Source: Pontibacter rufus (GTDB lineage Bacteria > Bacteroidota > Bacteroidia > Cytophagales > Hymenobacteraceae). From it: a DNA stretch of 64,000 bases. Below the pieces are notes generated by a model. The model did not search any database. It was not told where the DNA came from and worked only from the letters and a program-made list of their open reading frames with translations. Shown here in pieces: positions 54,202-62,877 of the stretch (position 1 is the first letter of the stretch; each line of letters opens with the position of its first letter). The position numbers and the translations under genes are program-made. The DNA lies in the NCBI RefSeq assembly GCF_015694705.1, contig NZ_JADQDR010000001.1:496001-560000 (forward strand), written 5' to 3'.

Positions 54202-54696
54202 TTAAACAAGTAATGCTAAGTATTTGTTGTAGTGGCATATAAAGTACTTTATGGCACCGATGTGGTTTTCCAGCTTTTTAGAGAAAGCGAGCGTCTTTCT
54301 CACCAGTCTGCTGCACCTTTGCCTCATGGTGTTGTTGAACCTTTCGATATGGTTAGTATAACCCTTCTGCTTGCCTGCCGCCACATGCCGCTCCTCCTCC
54401 AGGATGTGGTAGCCGCTCCAGAAATCAGTAAAGAAGGCAGCGTTCCGGCGGAAAACCTCCGGCACTTTTTCAAACAGCAGCTTTGCGTCTTCCTGCCCTC
54501 TTCCTGCCACATGGAAAGCGATAATCTGCCTGTTAGCCGTGTTCATCACCAGCCAGAGCCACTGCTTATTTTCTTTGTTGCCCACAAAGCTCCACATCTC
54601 ATCTGCCTCACAGCGGTATAGCTCACACAGCACCCCTTCTTTCTGCTCATACAGGCTCTCCAGCAGCGCCTCAAAAGCAGGCTCCTGGTTCAGCAA
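54202..54696 (-). CDS. IS1 family transposase, InsB-like catalytic part
   Basis: A DDE transposase part of 164 residues. RCEADEMWSFVGNKENKQW (first Asp), FFTDFWSGYHI (second Asp) and NHIERFNNTMRQRCSRLVRKT (Glu plus basic helix) match IS1-family InsB. Its frame is open upstream to the A-run at 54753-54759, in register +1 relative to InsA. So a fusion protein needs a frameshift or polymerase slippage (one A lost) at seven A. The listed TTG start is probably not used. Confidence 0.85.
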   Translation of the reverse strand: MLNQEPAFEALLESLYEQKEGVLCELYRCEADEMWSFVGNKENKQWLWLVMNTANRQIIAFHVAGRGQEDAKLLFEKVPEVFRRNAAFFTDFWSGYHILEEERHVAAGKQKGYTNHIERFNNTMRQRCSRLVRKTLAFSKKLENHIGAIKYFICHYNKYLALLV

Positions 54697-54736
54697 TGGG
54701 TCAAATGCCGCAATATCCTCCCATGGCAGCGCAGGC

Positions 54737-55117
54737 TCAGCCGGTGCAGCGTTTTTTTAGAGCCTCTATCTTGTAGACATGCTCATCGAACCTGTCTTCC
54801 AGGTAAGCTTCCATCGCTTCTTTGGTGGGAAGGAGCACATGGAGGTCATCGGGCTGGGCGGCGTAAAGCTCGCTTACATAGCCCTGAAGCCAAACCTGGC
54901 TCACATCCGCTACACGGGCAATACCGGCAAGGGAAATCTTCTCCAGCAGGAGCTTAGCAATTAATGCCTTGTCTGAGTCGCTTATTAGCCTCTTTTCCCT
55001 GTCTACCACAAACTGCCTGCCGCAGTCTTTGCACAAACGGTTCTGCTTGCCGTTGTGGATGTGGCCGTTTAGCTTTATGTGGGTAGATGAGCAGGCTGGG
55101 CAAACTGTTTCTGTCAT
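54737..55117 (-). CDS. IS1 family InsA-like DNA-binding part
   Basis: A 126-residue protein with an N-terminal zinc finger (CPACSSTHIKLNGHIHNG, then CKDCGRQFV) and a helix-turn-helix-like segment (KALIAKLLLEKISLAGIARVADVSQ). It matches InsA of IS1-family elements, which binds the ends and, with InsB, forms the transposase. The sequence ends shortly after the slippery A-run. Confidence 0.85.
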   Translation of the reverse strand: MTETVCPACSSTHIKLNGHIHNGKQNRLCKDCGRQFVVDREKRLISDSDKALIAKLLLEKISLAGIARVADVSQVWLQGYVSELYAAQPDDLHVLLPTKEAMEAYLEDRFDEHVYKIEALKKRCTG

Positions 55118-55177
55118 GGGCTTCTCTATTGGTCGTACTATATAGAAGACAGCAGCATTACTTGTTTGGTTCTACCA

Positions 55178-55397
55178 TAAAGCGTTCAAAAGCGTTTTTG
55201 GGCAAACGGCAAAACAGTTCAGGGCCGCTGAAACAGCAAAATCCGCTGCAAGAAGATAAGCATGTCTCTTAGGCTTAGGTGGCAGGAAATGTAATAAGCT
55301 ATTGTAGCGATTCATGTGTTTCTTTGTGCCTTCACACCTAAAGTTTCTCCTTCTCCCCGGGAATAGCAGGAGCCTTCCTTTCAAATAAAGTTCCACC
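55178..55397. other. Gene-poor stretch before the iron operon
   Basis: About 220 bp between the IS end and the first operator. A minus-strand reading frame of 86 codons (55172-55432) has no known motif, lies opposite to the iron operon and overlaps its operator and promoter, so I do not call it a gene. No terminator or repeat is visible. Confidence 0.35.
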
Positions 55398-55420
55398 TTA
55401 TTTAAAATTGTTTTAAATAA
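55398..55420. promoter_or_regulatory. Upstream Fur-like palindrome
   Basis: TTATTTAAAA-TTG-TTTTAAATAA: a perfect 10 bp inverted repeat around 3 bases, ending 3 bp before the -33 TTG. A related A/T-rich repeat lies over the transcription start. The pattern fits an iron-dependent repressor such as Fur; the regulator is inferred. Confidence 0.55.
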
Positions 55421-55423
55421 GTC

Positions 55424-55454
55424 TTGCCTCAAGAACTTTTACCTCTTAGTTTTG
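55424..55454 (+). promoter_or_regulatory. Promoter of the iron-uptake operon
   Basis: TTG at 55424-55426, 20 bases, then TAGTTTTG at 55447-55454, a full match to the Bacteroidota -7 consensus TAnnTTTG. It lies 43 bp before the first start codon, between two palindromes. Confidence 0.7.
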
Positions 55455-55460
55455 CCACAC

Positions 55461-55482
55461 TATTTAAAATAAGTCTAAATAA
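55461..55482. promoter_or_regulatory. Downstream Fur-like half-palindrome
   Basis: TATTTAAAATAAGTCTAAATAA: TATTTA and TAAATA arms in an imperfect inverted repeat over the expected transcription start. Related to the site at 55398-55420. Confidence 0.5.
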
Positions 55483-55497
55483 AAATAATGTCTAACT

Positions 55498-56601
55498 ATG
55501 CTTACATCTATTAAAAGAAAAGTATTCCCTGTTCTGGGACTGGCTGCACTTATGGCAATGGCCTCCTGCTCCGATGACGGCAACGACGTAACGCCATCCT
55601 ACGAGATTCCTGCTACTTACAACTTTGAAAACGTGAACTACGCTGGTCAGACCGCCCGCCTCGGTATGTTAACGGAACTGAGTAATTACATCAAAACGGG
55701 CAATGAAGGTGCGGTGCTGGACGCCAGCAAGATGAAGGCCATGTATGCCAACGCAAATGCTCCTTTCTCCAGCGCAGACTTGAATAATGCCGGTAAGCAG
55801 CTGAAGGACAAAACCATCGCTACGGCGCAGGCTCAGTTTGAAGGTTATTTCGATGCCGTGGCGCAGGCAAGCCAGTCGGCGGGAGCGGCTGCCAGTGACG
55901 GTACCGCCGGCATTCTGACCTCCGCCGACGGCGCCAGAAAATACCTGGTGGATGCCAACGGTGTAGTGCTGGACCAGTTTATCAAAAAAGGACTGATGGG
56001 CGCTGTTTTATACTTCCAGGCGGTAGACCATTATCTGACCGAAGAGGGAATCGGGGCCGCCGTGGACAACAAAACCGTAACGCCGGGCGAGGGCACGGCC
56101 ATGCAGCACCACTGGGATGAGGCGTTCGGCTACTTTGGAGCGCCGAAGGATTTCCCTGCCAACACGGCCGATGCGCAGTATTGGGCGGGGTACAGCGCAG
56201 AAGTAGACGCAGCCCTGGGCAGTAACAAAACGATGATGGACGCCTTCCTGAAAGGCCGCGCCGCCATCAATGCCAACGACACGAAAGCCAAAGAAGCCGC
56301 AGCGGCCACCCTTCGCACAGAGTGGGAACGGCTGGCGGTGGCCGCTGCCATACTTGAGTTGAAAGACGCCCGGGAAAACGTGGCCGACCAGGCAAAGAAA
56401 AGCCAAAAACTGTCGGAAGCAAAAGGGTTTGTGATGGGGCTGAAGTATAAAACCGACCGCAAGATAACGGACGCACAGTATGAACAGGCAATGGTCAAAA
56501 TCGGCACCAACTTTTATAACACCACTGCCGACGACATCGCCGCTGCCATCGACATCCTGAGTGCTGCCTATAACATGGACAGTATAAAAGGGCAGCTGTA
56601 G
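55498..56601 (+). CDS. DUF4856 family lipoprotein
   Basis: A 367-residue lipoprotein (lipobox MAMASCSDD, Cys about 24) of the DUF4856 family, which in Bacteroidota is commonly the first gene of an operon with imelysin, HTTM and TonB receptor genes. The domain begins YNFENVNYAGQTARLGML and continues through AMQHHWDEAFGYFGAP and WAGYSAEVDAALGS, with helical pairs like those in imelysins. It is probably a surface or periplasmic iron-related protein. Its specific role is not known. Confidence 0.85.
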   Translation: MLTSIKRKVFPVLGLAALMAMASCSDDGNDVTPSYEIPATYNFENVNYAGQTARLGMLTELSNYIKTGNEGAVLDASKMKAMYANANAPFSSADLNNAGKQLKDKTIATAQAQFEGYFDAVAQASQSAGAAASDGTAGILTSADGARKYLVDANGVVLDQFIKKGLMGAVLYFQAVDHYLTEEGIGAAVDNKTVTPGEGTAMQHHWDEAFGYFGAPKDFPANTADAQYWAGYSAEVDAALGSNKTMMDAFLKGRAAINANDTKAKEAAAATLRTEWERLAVAAAILELKDARENVADQAKKSQKLSEAKGFVMGLKYKTDRKITDAQYEQAMVKIGTNFYNTTADDIAAAIDILSAAYNMDSIKGQL

Positions 56602-56693
56602 CAGCGATGATAACGAAGTATTTTGTTTAAGATGGAAGCGCAGCAGCTATGGCGTCTGCCCCGGCTGCTGCCTTTCGCTTTAAAGTATAGCGT

Positions 56694-57812
56694 ATGAAAA
56701 TTTGCAGAAAGTATACCCTGGCTGCCCTGGCCTGCCTGGCCACGCTGGCCGGGTGCAGCTCCGATAACGATGGCAACGGAAATCCCAAAACGGACTACGA
56801 CCGCGAGGCCATGCTGGCCAACTACGCCAGCAACCTGATTGTACCGGGCTACCAGGCATTTCAGGCTAAAACAGCGGCAATGACTGCTGCCGTAGCTGCC
56901 TTCACGGCAAACCCGGCTGAGGCGACGCTAACTGATGCCCGCGCCGCTTACCAGGAGGCTTACAGGGCATGGCAGGACGTAAGTGTGTATGCTTTTGGCC
57001 CCGCCGACGAGCAACTGCTGCGCAGCAACCTCAACATTTATCCCACTTCCATTTCTGATATTGAGGGCAATATCGCCGCTGGCACCTACGACTTGCAGGC
57101 TGCCGCCAACCTCGATGCCAAAGGCTTTCCGGCATTGGATTATTTGCTTTACGGACAGCCTACCGAAGCCGAAGTGGTAGCTCTTTATACTTCGGACGCC
57201 AAAGCTGCTAACCGTAAAAAATACCTCCAGGACATAGCGAGCCTGATAAATCAACGGGCCGAAACAGTATATACCGGCTGGACGAGCGGCAACTATGCTG
57301 ATACATTCAAGAAAGCAGCAGGCACGGCTGTAGGCAGCGCCGTGGGTAATATCGTTAACGAACTCAACTCCGATATCGACCTGACCAAGCGCGCCAAAGT
57401 AGGCATCCCAAGCGGCAGGTTCACAGCGGGCAGCGCCTACCCCGAAAAAGTGGAAGCCTACTATAGTCATGCTTCGTTGGAGCTGCTGAAGCGCACCATC
57501 AAAGCTGAGAAAGCCGTATTTACGGGCACAACCGCCTCCGGCGCCAACGGGCCAGGCCTGGATGATTACCTCGACCACGTGGATGCCAGGTATAACAACG
57601 GCCCGCTTTCGGATGCTATAGAGGCGCAGTTTGACGCCGCACTGGCCGCCGCCGAGGCCGTGCAGGAACCGCTTTCCGAAGCTGTAGCCACACAACCCCA
57701 AGCCGTTACCAAAGTATACGACGAGCTGCAAAAGCTCATTGTGCTTACCAAAACCGACATGCCTGCCGCGCTCGGCGTTACCATCACCTACACCGACAAC
57801 GACGGCGATTGA
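56694..57812 (+). CDS. Imelysin-family lipoprotein
   Basis: A 372-residue lipoprotein (lipobox LAGCSSD, Cys about 21) with an imelysin (peptidase M75-like) fold. LIVPGYQAFQAKTAAMTAAV and AYRAWQDVSVYAFGPA are the N-terminal repeat. The family GxHxxE metal-type motif reads GFPALDYLLYG, with the His and Glu replaced by Pro and Asp, so a peptidase or metal role of the classical kind is doubtful. It lies 93 bp after the DUF4856 gene. In Bacteroidota such proteins accompany iron or heme uptake receptors. Confidence 0.9.
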   Translation: MKICRKYTLAALACLATLAGCSSDNDGNGNPKTDYDREAMLANYASNLIVPGYQAFQAKTAAMTAAVAAFTANPAEATLTDARAAYQEAYRAWQDVSVYAFGPADEQLLRSNLNIYPTSISDIEGNIAAGTYDLQAAANLDAKGFPALDYLLYGQPTEAEVVALYTSDAKAANRKKYLQDIASLINQRAETVYTGWTSGNYADTFKKAAGTAVGSAVGNIVNELNSDIDLTKRAKVGIPSGRFTAGSAYPEKVEAYYSHASLELLKRTIKAEKAVFTGTTASGANGPGLDDYLDHVDARYNNGPLSDAIEAQFDAALAAAEAVQEPLSEAVATQPQAVTKVYDELQKLIVLTKTDMPAALGVTITYTDNDGD

Positions 57813-57904
57813 TGAATAACCGCTATGCTGTACTTCAGACTTTCGGCCTATAGTTGCAAGGAAGCAAGTTTTTCAGCTAATAGCGGGAAATTAAAAGGAT
57901 ACGC

Positions 57905-59278
57905 ATGCTCCGGAACTTAAAGCCATATTTAACTGCCCCTGTGCCTGCTGCGCCGCTGGCCGTGTTCCGCGTTGTTTTCGGCGGGATGATGCTGGCCAGT
58001 ATTGTGCGCTTTGTGGCGAAAGGCTGGGTAACAGAGCTGTACGTACTGCCCAAAGTTTACTTTCCGTACTACGGTTTTGAATGGATAAAGCCGCTGGGCG
58101 AGGCAGGCATGTATGGCTTGTTCGGGTTGATGGCGCTGGCAGCGCTGGGCCTGATGCTCGGGCTGTTTTACCGGCTGTCGGCGCTGCTGTTTTTTCTGAG
58201 CTTTACGTATGTGGAGCTGCTGGACAAAACCAATTACCTCAACCATTATTATTTTGTGAGCGTGGTGGCTTTTCTGCTCCTGCTGGTTCCGGCGCACCGC
58301 CATTTTTCGTTAGATGTGCTGCGCAAACCGCAGTTATGGGTGAGCCATGTGCCGCGCTGGGCAGTGCTTATTTTTCAAGTGCAACTGGGGCTGGTATACT
58401 TTTATGCGGGCGTGGCCAAGCTCAACCCTGACTGGCTGCTGGAGGCCATGCCGTTGCGCTATTGGCTGCCGGCGCACACGCACCTGCCCCTCATCGGGCC
58501 GTTGCTCGACAAAGTATGGGTGGCCTACCTGTTCTGCTGGTTTGGCGCTTTTTACGACCTCACCATTGTATTTTTCCTGAGCTGGCGCAAGAGCAGGTTG
58601 CTGGCTTACCTTACCGTGGTGGTGTTCCATGTGCTTACGGCGGTGCTGTTTCCTATCGGTATGTTTCCTTATATCATGATAATGAGCACGCTGATTTTCT
58701 TCTCTGCTGATTTCCATGAGAAATTGTTGGGCTTGTGCAGAAGTATAGCCCGCGTGCGAAAACCGGCATTCCCGAGATTTGCGGAAGCTTCCGGCCAGCC
58801 TATACTTCTATACTTGCTGGGGTTATACTTTGTGGTGCAGGTGCTGGTGCCGTGGCGCTTTCTGCTGTACCCCGACAGTCTTTTCTGGACCGAGCAAGGC
58901 TATCGCTTCTCCTGGCGCGTGATGCTGATGGAAAAAACCGGGACTGCCTTCTTTTATGTCCGGGATGCACGCACGGGCCATGAAATTGAAATCAACAACA
59001 AAAAGTACCTTACCCTAAACCAGGAGAAACAGATGGCCACGCAGCCCGACATGGTGCTGCAATTCGCGCACATGCTGCGCGAGGATTTTGCCAGGCGAGG
59101 CATACCTGTTGCGCAGGTGCGTGCCGAGGTGTATGTAAGTATGAATGGCCGGGGCAGCAGGCTTCTCATTGACCCAACGGTTAACTTGGCAGCCGAAAGC
59201 GAAAGCTTCCTGCCCAAGACCTGGATTTTACCTTTTGAACAAATAGCTCAACCGCAAAGCGTGGTGAGCCAGAAATAG
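57905..59278 (+). CDS. HTTM domain membrane protein
   Basis: A 457-residue protein of the HTTM (horizontally transferred transmembrane) family, related to vitamin-K-dependent gamma-carboxylase. It has at least six membrane helices in the first 330 residues, the conserved PLAVFRVVFGGMMLASIVRFV start, ELLDKTNYLNHYYFVSVVAFL, and FQVQLGLVYFYAGVAKLNPDWL. The C-terminal part is soluble (EIEINNKKYLT). It lies 92 bp after the imelysin gene and 5 bp before the TonB receptor gene. Its enzymatic role is unproved. Confidence 0.9.
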   Translation: MLRNLKPYLTAPVPAAPLAVFRVVFGGMMLASIVRFVAKGWVTELYVLPKVYFPYYGFEWIKPLGEAGMYGLFGLMALAALGLMLGLFYRLSALLFFLSFTYVELLDKTNYLNHYYFVSVVAFLLLLVPAHRHFSLDVLRKPQLWVSHVPRWAVLIFQVQLGLVYFYAGVAKLNPDWLLEAMPLRYWLPAHTHLPLIGPLLDKVWVAYLFCWFGAFYDLTIVFFLSWRKSRLLAYLTVVVFHVLTAVLFPIGMFPYIMIMSTLIFFSADFHEKLLGLCRSIARVRKPAFPRFAEASGQPILLYLLGLYFVVQVLVPWRFLLYPDSLFWTEQGYRFSWRVMLMEKTGTAFFYVRDARTGHEIEINNKKYLTLNQEKQMATQPDMVLQFAHMLREDFARRGIPVAQVRAEVYVSMNGRGSRLLIDPTVNLAAESESFLPKTWILPFEQIAQPQSVVSQK

Positions 59279-59283
59279 AAAAA

Positions 59284-61692
59284 ATGCGTTGTTCGCTTAC
59301 TATTGCTCTTATACTTTGCAGCTGCATGGCTGCACTGGCACAAAATTTCTCCATTACCGGCAAAATCACCAAAGCCAATACCGGGCAGCCGCTGCCACAG
59401 GCCGAGGTGCTGCTTACCGGCGACGGCGCTATCGCCAAAGCTGACGCAAAGGGTATTTACCAATTCACGGGTCTGCCAGCGGGGACCTATACTTTAACGG
59501 CTTACAGTGCCGGCCTGGGCAGCGTAACGCAGCAGGTAATTATTGGCAACAGCAACGAAACACTGGATTTTATACTGAAGCCGCTGCAAGGAAGCCTGCG
59601 TGAGGTGGAAGTGAAAGGCCAGCGCGGAAAAACTTTTGGTATCACCCGCCTCAACGCTGTAGAGGGTACGGCCATTTACGAAGGCAAAAAGAGTGAGGTA
59701 GTGGTACTAAGAGACATCACGGCCAACCTGGCTACCAACAACAGCCGACAGGTGTTCTCGAAAGTCGCCGGGCTGAACATCTGGGAGAGCGACGGCGCGG
59801 GCCTGCAACTTGGTATTGGCGGGCGCGGCCTCAGTCCTAACCGCACGTCTAACTTCAACACGCGCCAGAATGGCTATGATATTTCCGCTGATGCGCTGGG
59901 CTATCCGGAAAGTTACTATACGCCCCCGACTGAGGCGCTGGACAGGATTGAAGTGGTGCGCGGCGCGGCCTCGCTGCAGTACGGCACGCAGTTTGGCGGC
60001 ATGCTTAATTTTGTGATGAAGCAGGGACCGGAGGACAAACCCTTTGAGCTGACCTCACGCCAGACAATCGGCTCCTTTGGCCTCTTCAACACCTTTAATA
60101 GTATAGGTGGCACCAAAGGCAAAATAAACTACTACGGCTTCTACCAGTACAAGCGCGGCGATGGCTGGCGCGATAACTCCGGTTTTGATGCACATACGGC
60201 TTTCGGTTCGGCCAGATATAGCCCCTCGGACAAACTGGAAATCGGCTTTGACTATACTTATATGGATTACCTGGCACAGCAGCCGGGTGGGCTGACGGAT
60301 GCCGCTTTTGCCGCTGACCCGCAGCAGTCGGTGCGCGACCGCAACTGGTTTAAAGTAGACTGGAACCTGCTGGCTCTGACGCTGGACTACCGCCTGAACG
60401 AGCGCACCAAGCTCAATGTGCGCAACTTCGGACTGCTGGCAGCGCGCGATGCGTTGGGCTACCTGGAGAAAATCAACCGTCCTGACCCCTTGGAAGAGCG
60501 CCTGCTGCTGAAAGACCGGTTCAACAACCTTGGCAACGAAACGCGCCTCATCCACCGCTACGATTTCCTGAACACGTTTTCTACGCTGTTGGTGGGCGTC
60601 CGCTACTATCACGGCTTCACAGTTCAAGAGCAGGGCGACGGTTCCCCGGCCTCCGGTGCCGATTTCAGTTTTTTTCCGGAGAACGGCTATCCCAACCAGT
60701 CCGACTACAATTACCTGAGCCGCAACCTGGCGCTGTTCTCGGAGAACATCTTCAACATTACATCAGAATTCAGTATCACGCCCGGCCTGCGCTACGAATG
60801 GATAAACACCAACGCTGATGGACGCTACAATGATGTAGTAACCGACCAGGCCGGCAATGTGATAAAAGATGAAACCATACCTGAGTATCGCAGCAACTCC
60901 CGCAACGTGCTGCTGCTGGGCCTGGGGCTGAGCTACAAGCCGGCTAACCGGATGGAAGTCTACGCCAACCTGTCGCAGAACTACCGTGCCATTAACTTCA
61001 ATGATATGCGCGTCCTAAACCCCAACCAGCTTGTAGACCAGAACCTGCAGGACGAGCGCGGCTACAGCGCCGACCTGGGCCTACGTGGCGGTACGGCCGG
61101 TGTACTAAACTACGATGCCAGTCTTTTTTACTTGGCTTACAAAAACCGCATCGGCTTTAAGAACGTGGAGGGCACGACCAACCGTATCCGCACCAACCTT
61201 GATTTTTCGCGCAACATCGGCGTGGAGACTTTTATAGAGGCTGATTTGCTAAAATGGATGTATGGGCAGAAGTATCCCGCCAGCCTGTCTGCCTTCTCGA
61301 ATGTAACGCTGGTAAACACGCGGTATGTTAGCCACGATAAGCGCATCGATGGCAACCAGGTAGAACTGGCCCCGCCGGTCATTGCCAAATTCGGCCTCTC
61401 GTTTAAGCGCAACAACCTTAAGCTGACTTACCAGTATGCTTACACCGCTGCACAATACACCGATGCGGTCAACAGTGAGCTGGAGCCAACCGCCGTGGTC
61501 GGCAGGATTCCGGCGTACTGGGTGATGGACCTGTCGGGCAGCTATACCTATAAATGGCTGACGCTGGAAACGGGCATCAATAACCTGACCGACAACCGCT
61601 ATTTTACGCGCCGCGCTACCGGCTACCCGGGGCCCGGCATCATTCCTTCGGATGCCCGCGGTTATTACCTGACTTTACAGCTAAAGTTATGA
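59284..61692 (+). CDS. TonB-dependent outer-membrane receptor
   Basis: An 802-residue receptor with a signal peptide (about 1-20), a carboxypeptidase-regulatory-like N-terminal domain (SITGKITKANTGQPLPQAEV, about 22-95), a plug (GGRGLSPNRTSNFNTRQNGYD, DRIEVVRGAASLQYGTQFGG) and a beta-barrel ending in YYLTLQLKL. It resembles FecA-type iron-siderophore receptors. Together with the upstream imelysin and HTTM genes it forms a probable iron-uptake operon. Ligand unknown. Confidence 0.93.
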   Translation: MRCSLTIALILCSCMAALAQNFSITGKITKANTGQPLPQAEVLLTGDGAIAKADAKGIYQFTGLPAGTYTLTAYSAGLGSVTQQVIIGNSNETLDFILKPLQGSLREVEVKGQRGKTFGITRLNAVEGTAIYEGKKSEVVVLRDITANLATNNSRQVFSKVAGLNIWESDGAGLQLGIGGRGLSPNRTSNFNTRQNGYDISADALGYPESYYTPPTEALDRIEVVRGAASLQYGTQFGGMLNFVMKQGPEDKPFELTSRQTIGSFGLFNTFNSIGGTKGKINYYGFYQYKRGDGWRDNSGFDAHTAFGSARYSPSDKLEIGFDYTYMDYLAQQPGGLTDAAFAADPQQSVRDRNWFKVDWNLLALTLDYRLNERTKLNVRNFGLLAARDALGYLEKINRPDPLEERLLLKDRFNNLGNETRLIHRYDFLNTFSTLLVGVRYYHGFTVQEQGDGSPASGADFSFFPENGYPNQSDYNYLSRNLALFSENIFNITSEFSITPGLRYEWINTNADGRYNDVVTDQAGNVIKDETIPEYRSNSRNVLLLGLGLSYKPANRMEVYANLSQNYRAINFNDMRVLNPNQLVDQNLQDERGYSADLGLRGGTAGVLNYDASLFYLAYKNRIGFKNVEGTTNRIRTNLDFSRNIGVETFIEADLLKWMYGQKYPASLSAFSNVTLVNTRYVSHDKRIDGNQVELAPPVIAKFGLSFKRNNLKLTYQYAYTAAQYTDAVNSELEPTAVVGRIPAYWVMDLSGSYTYKWLTLETGINNLTDNRYFTRRATGYPGPGIIPSDARGYYLTLQLKL

Positions 61693-61848
61693 AATTTGGG
61701 ACGTTATATACTACGTTTATGGTTGGGGAAAGCGTAGAGCTTGTTTAATCAAAGTAGTAAAATATTATGAATCATCGAAGAGGCTCCTCTTAGCATTTGC
61801 CGTTGCCTGTCAGAAGGATATCATTCTGTGTATACTTGTCTAAAATTA

Positions 61849-61877
61849 AAAGAGCGGCCGTGTTCTGGCTGCTCTTT
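61849..61877 (-). terminator. Terminator between the iron and metal operons
   Basis: AAAGAGCGGCC at 61849-61859 pairs (one wobble) with GGCTGCTCTTT at 61867-61877; A and T runs flank it. It lies 10 bp past the stop codon of the last metal-operon gene and could also stop transcription of the TonB gene from the other side. Confidence 0.7.
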
Positions 61878-61886
61878 CAATTTCTA

Positions 61887-62102
61887 TTACTTTTTCTTGC
61901 AGCAGGGAAGCACTTCCGCTCTCACTGTCGATGCTGCCAGCGTACATTCGGGCGTGCCCTTCAGCGGGCAGTTCTGAACGATTGGGCAGTCTGGGGTACC
62001 TTTCAATTGACATTCTTCCGGTTGGCTGCTTCCGAACGCTAAGAACGAGCTGCCTGCAAGCATCATGGTCGCAGTGGCGGCCCCTAAAAATTTACGTTTC
62101 AT
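61887..62102 (-). CDS. Small Cys-rich exported protein
   Basis: A 71-residue protein. Signal peptide (MKRKFLGAATATMMLAGSSFLAFG), then two copies of QLKGTPDC / PLKGTPEC and a C-terminal PCCKKK. Seven or so cysteines suggest metal binding. It is the last gene of a four-gene metal operon. The start at 62102 excludes 20 upstream residues that lack signal features. No family name known to me. Confidence 0.75.
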   Translation of the reverse strand: MKRKFLGAATATMMLAGSSFLAFGSSQPEECQLKGTPDCPIVQNCPLKGTPECTLAASTVRAEVLPCCKKK

Positions 62103-62177
62103 AATTATAGGTTTTGTTTTTTGTTGGGTATAGCAACAAAATTCATGATACAAAGCAACCATACCTTGCTTATGAAT

Positions 62178-62504
62178 TTAAGCGGCCATAGCCTCACATT
62201 TTTCGGCACACTCTCTGCATATCTGTGCGCATTCCTGACACACCTCGCTGTCAAACTTGGCGCACTCTTCAGCGCAGTCTCTGCATACTTGAGCGCACAC
62301 TTTGCTTACCTGCCCCACATAGTCCGACTTATTTGCACATAGGCTGGCACATGCTGTGGCGACGTCAATAGTATCCAGACACAACTTCTGACATTCTTTC
62401 ATGTCAGGTTCTCCCATGTGTTCGGCCAAACAAACTTTGCTAGCTGTTACGGCATTGTAGCAGGAGTCTATGCACGATTGAGTTTCATTGCTTATTTTTT
62501 TCAT
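62178..62504 (-). CDS. Four-helix bundle copper-binding protein (Csp/DUF326-like)
   Basis: A 108-residue, Cys-rich helical protein. Regular CxxxC and CxxC spacing (SCIDSCYNAV, CQKLCLDTID, CASLCANK, CAQVCRDCAEECAKF, CQECAQICRECAEKCE) fits the copper-storing four-helix bundles in which the inner surface is lined with cysteines that hold Cu(I). No signal peptide is present, so it would be cytosolic (Csp3-like). It lies in the metal operon between the thioredoxin-like and Cys-rich genes. Confidence 0.88.
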   Translation of the reverse strand: MKKISNETQSCIDSCYNAVTASKVCLAEHMGEPDMKECQKLCLDTIDVATACASLCANKSDYVGQVSKVCAQVCRDCAEECAKFDSEVCQECAQICRECAEKCEAMAA

Positions 62505-62530
62505 AGTTTTTAAATTTTAGGTTTGATAAT

Positions 62531-62806
62531 TTAAACAGGGTTCCCTATTCCAGCAGCCTGCAATTGTTCGCGGCTTACTCCTTTGCTTGAGCAGCATGAA
62601 AGAAGTTCACCATTAACCGCTATCGCTGGCAGGGAAGTGATATTATATTCTTTCACTTTATCCACGCATACTTTCGTATCGCACTGTTCTGAAACGTTGT
62701 AAACAGTAACATCACAGGATTCACAGGCCAATGACTGCACCATTTCCACTACCGGCTCACAGACTGGGCAACCTGTTGTAAATACTTCTACTTTTCTCTT
62801 GGTCAT
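62531..62806 (-). CDS. Thioredoxin-fold protein of the metal operon
   Basis: A 91-residue thioredoxin/glutaredoxin-like protein. FTTGCPVCEPVVEMV has a CPVC active site, and LPAIAVNGELLSCCSSKG the cis-Pro and a CC pair. Additional cysteines (ACESCDV, EQCDTKVCVDK) may bind metal. It lies between the CsoR-like regulator and the four-helix protein. A role in reducing or passing copper or mercury ions is plausible but inferred. Confidence 0.8.
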   Translation of the reverse strand: MTKRKVEVFTTGCPVCEPVVEMVQSLACESCDVTVYNVSEQCDTKVCVDKVKEYNITSLPAIAVNGELLSCCSSKGVSREQLQAAGIGNPV

Positions 62807-62877
62807 CGTTTTAGTGTTTTAATTTGTTTAACTGCTACAAAGCTACTACAGGGAGGCAGGGGGTGCGCAAGTGCTTT

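Larger units (their letters stand above)
54195..55176 (-). mobile_element. IS1-family insertion sequence
   Basis: A 982 bp element. Terminal inverted repeats of about 22 bp are GGTAGTGTTAAACAAGTAAT at the left and its near-complement (CTACC end) at the right; internal mismatches fall in the first bases after GGTAG. Two genes in the InsA/InsB arrangement are inside. Flanks show no target duplication (ATATACAGT left, ATAAAGCGT right), so the flanks have probably been rearranged after insertion. Confidence 0.8.

Noticed and set aside
55172..55432. Minus-strand 86-codon frame before the iron operon
   Set aside because: It has no known motif, overlaps the palindromic operator and promoter, and has no ribosome-binding site.
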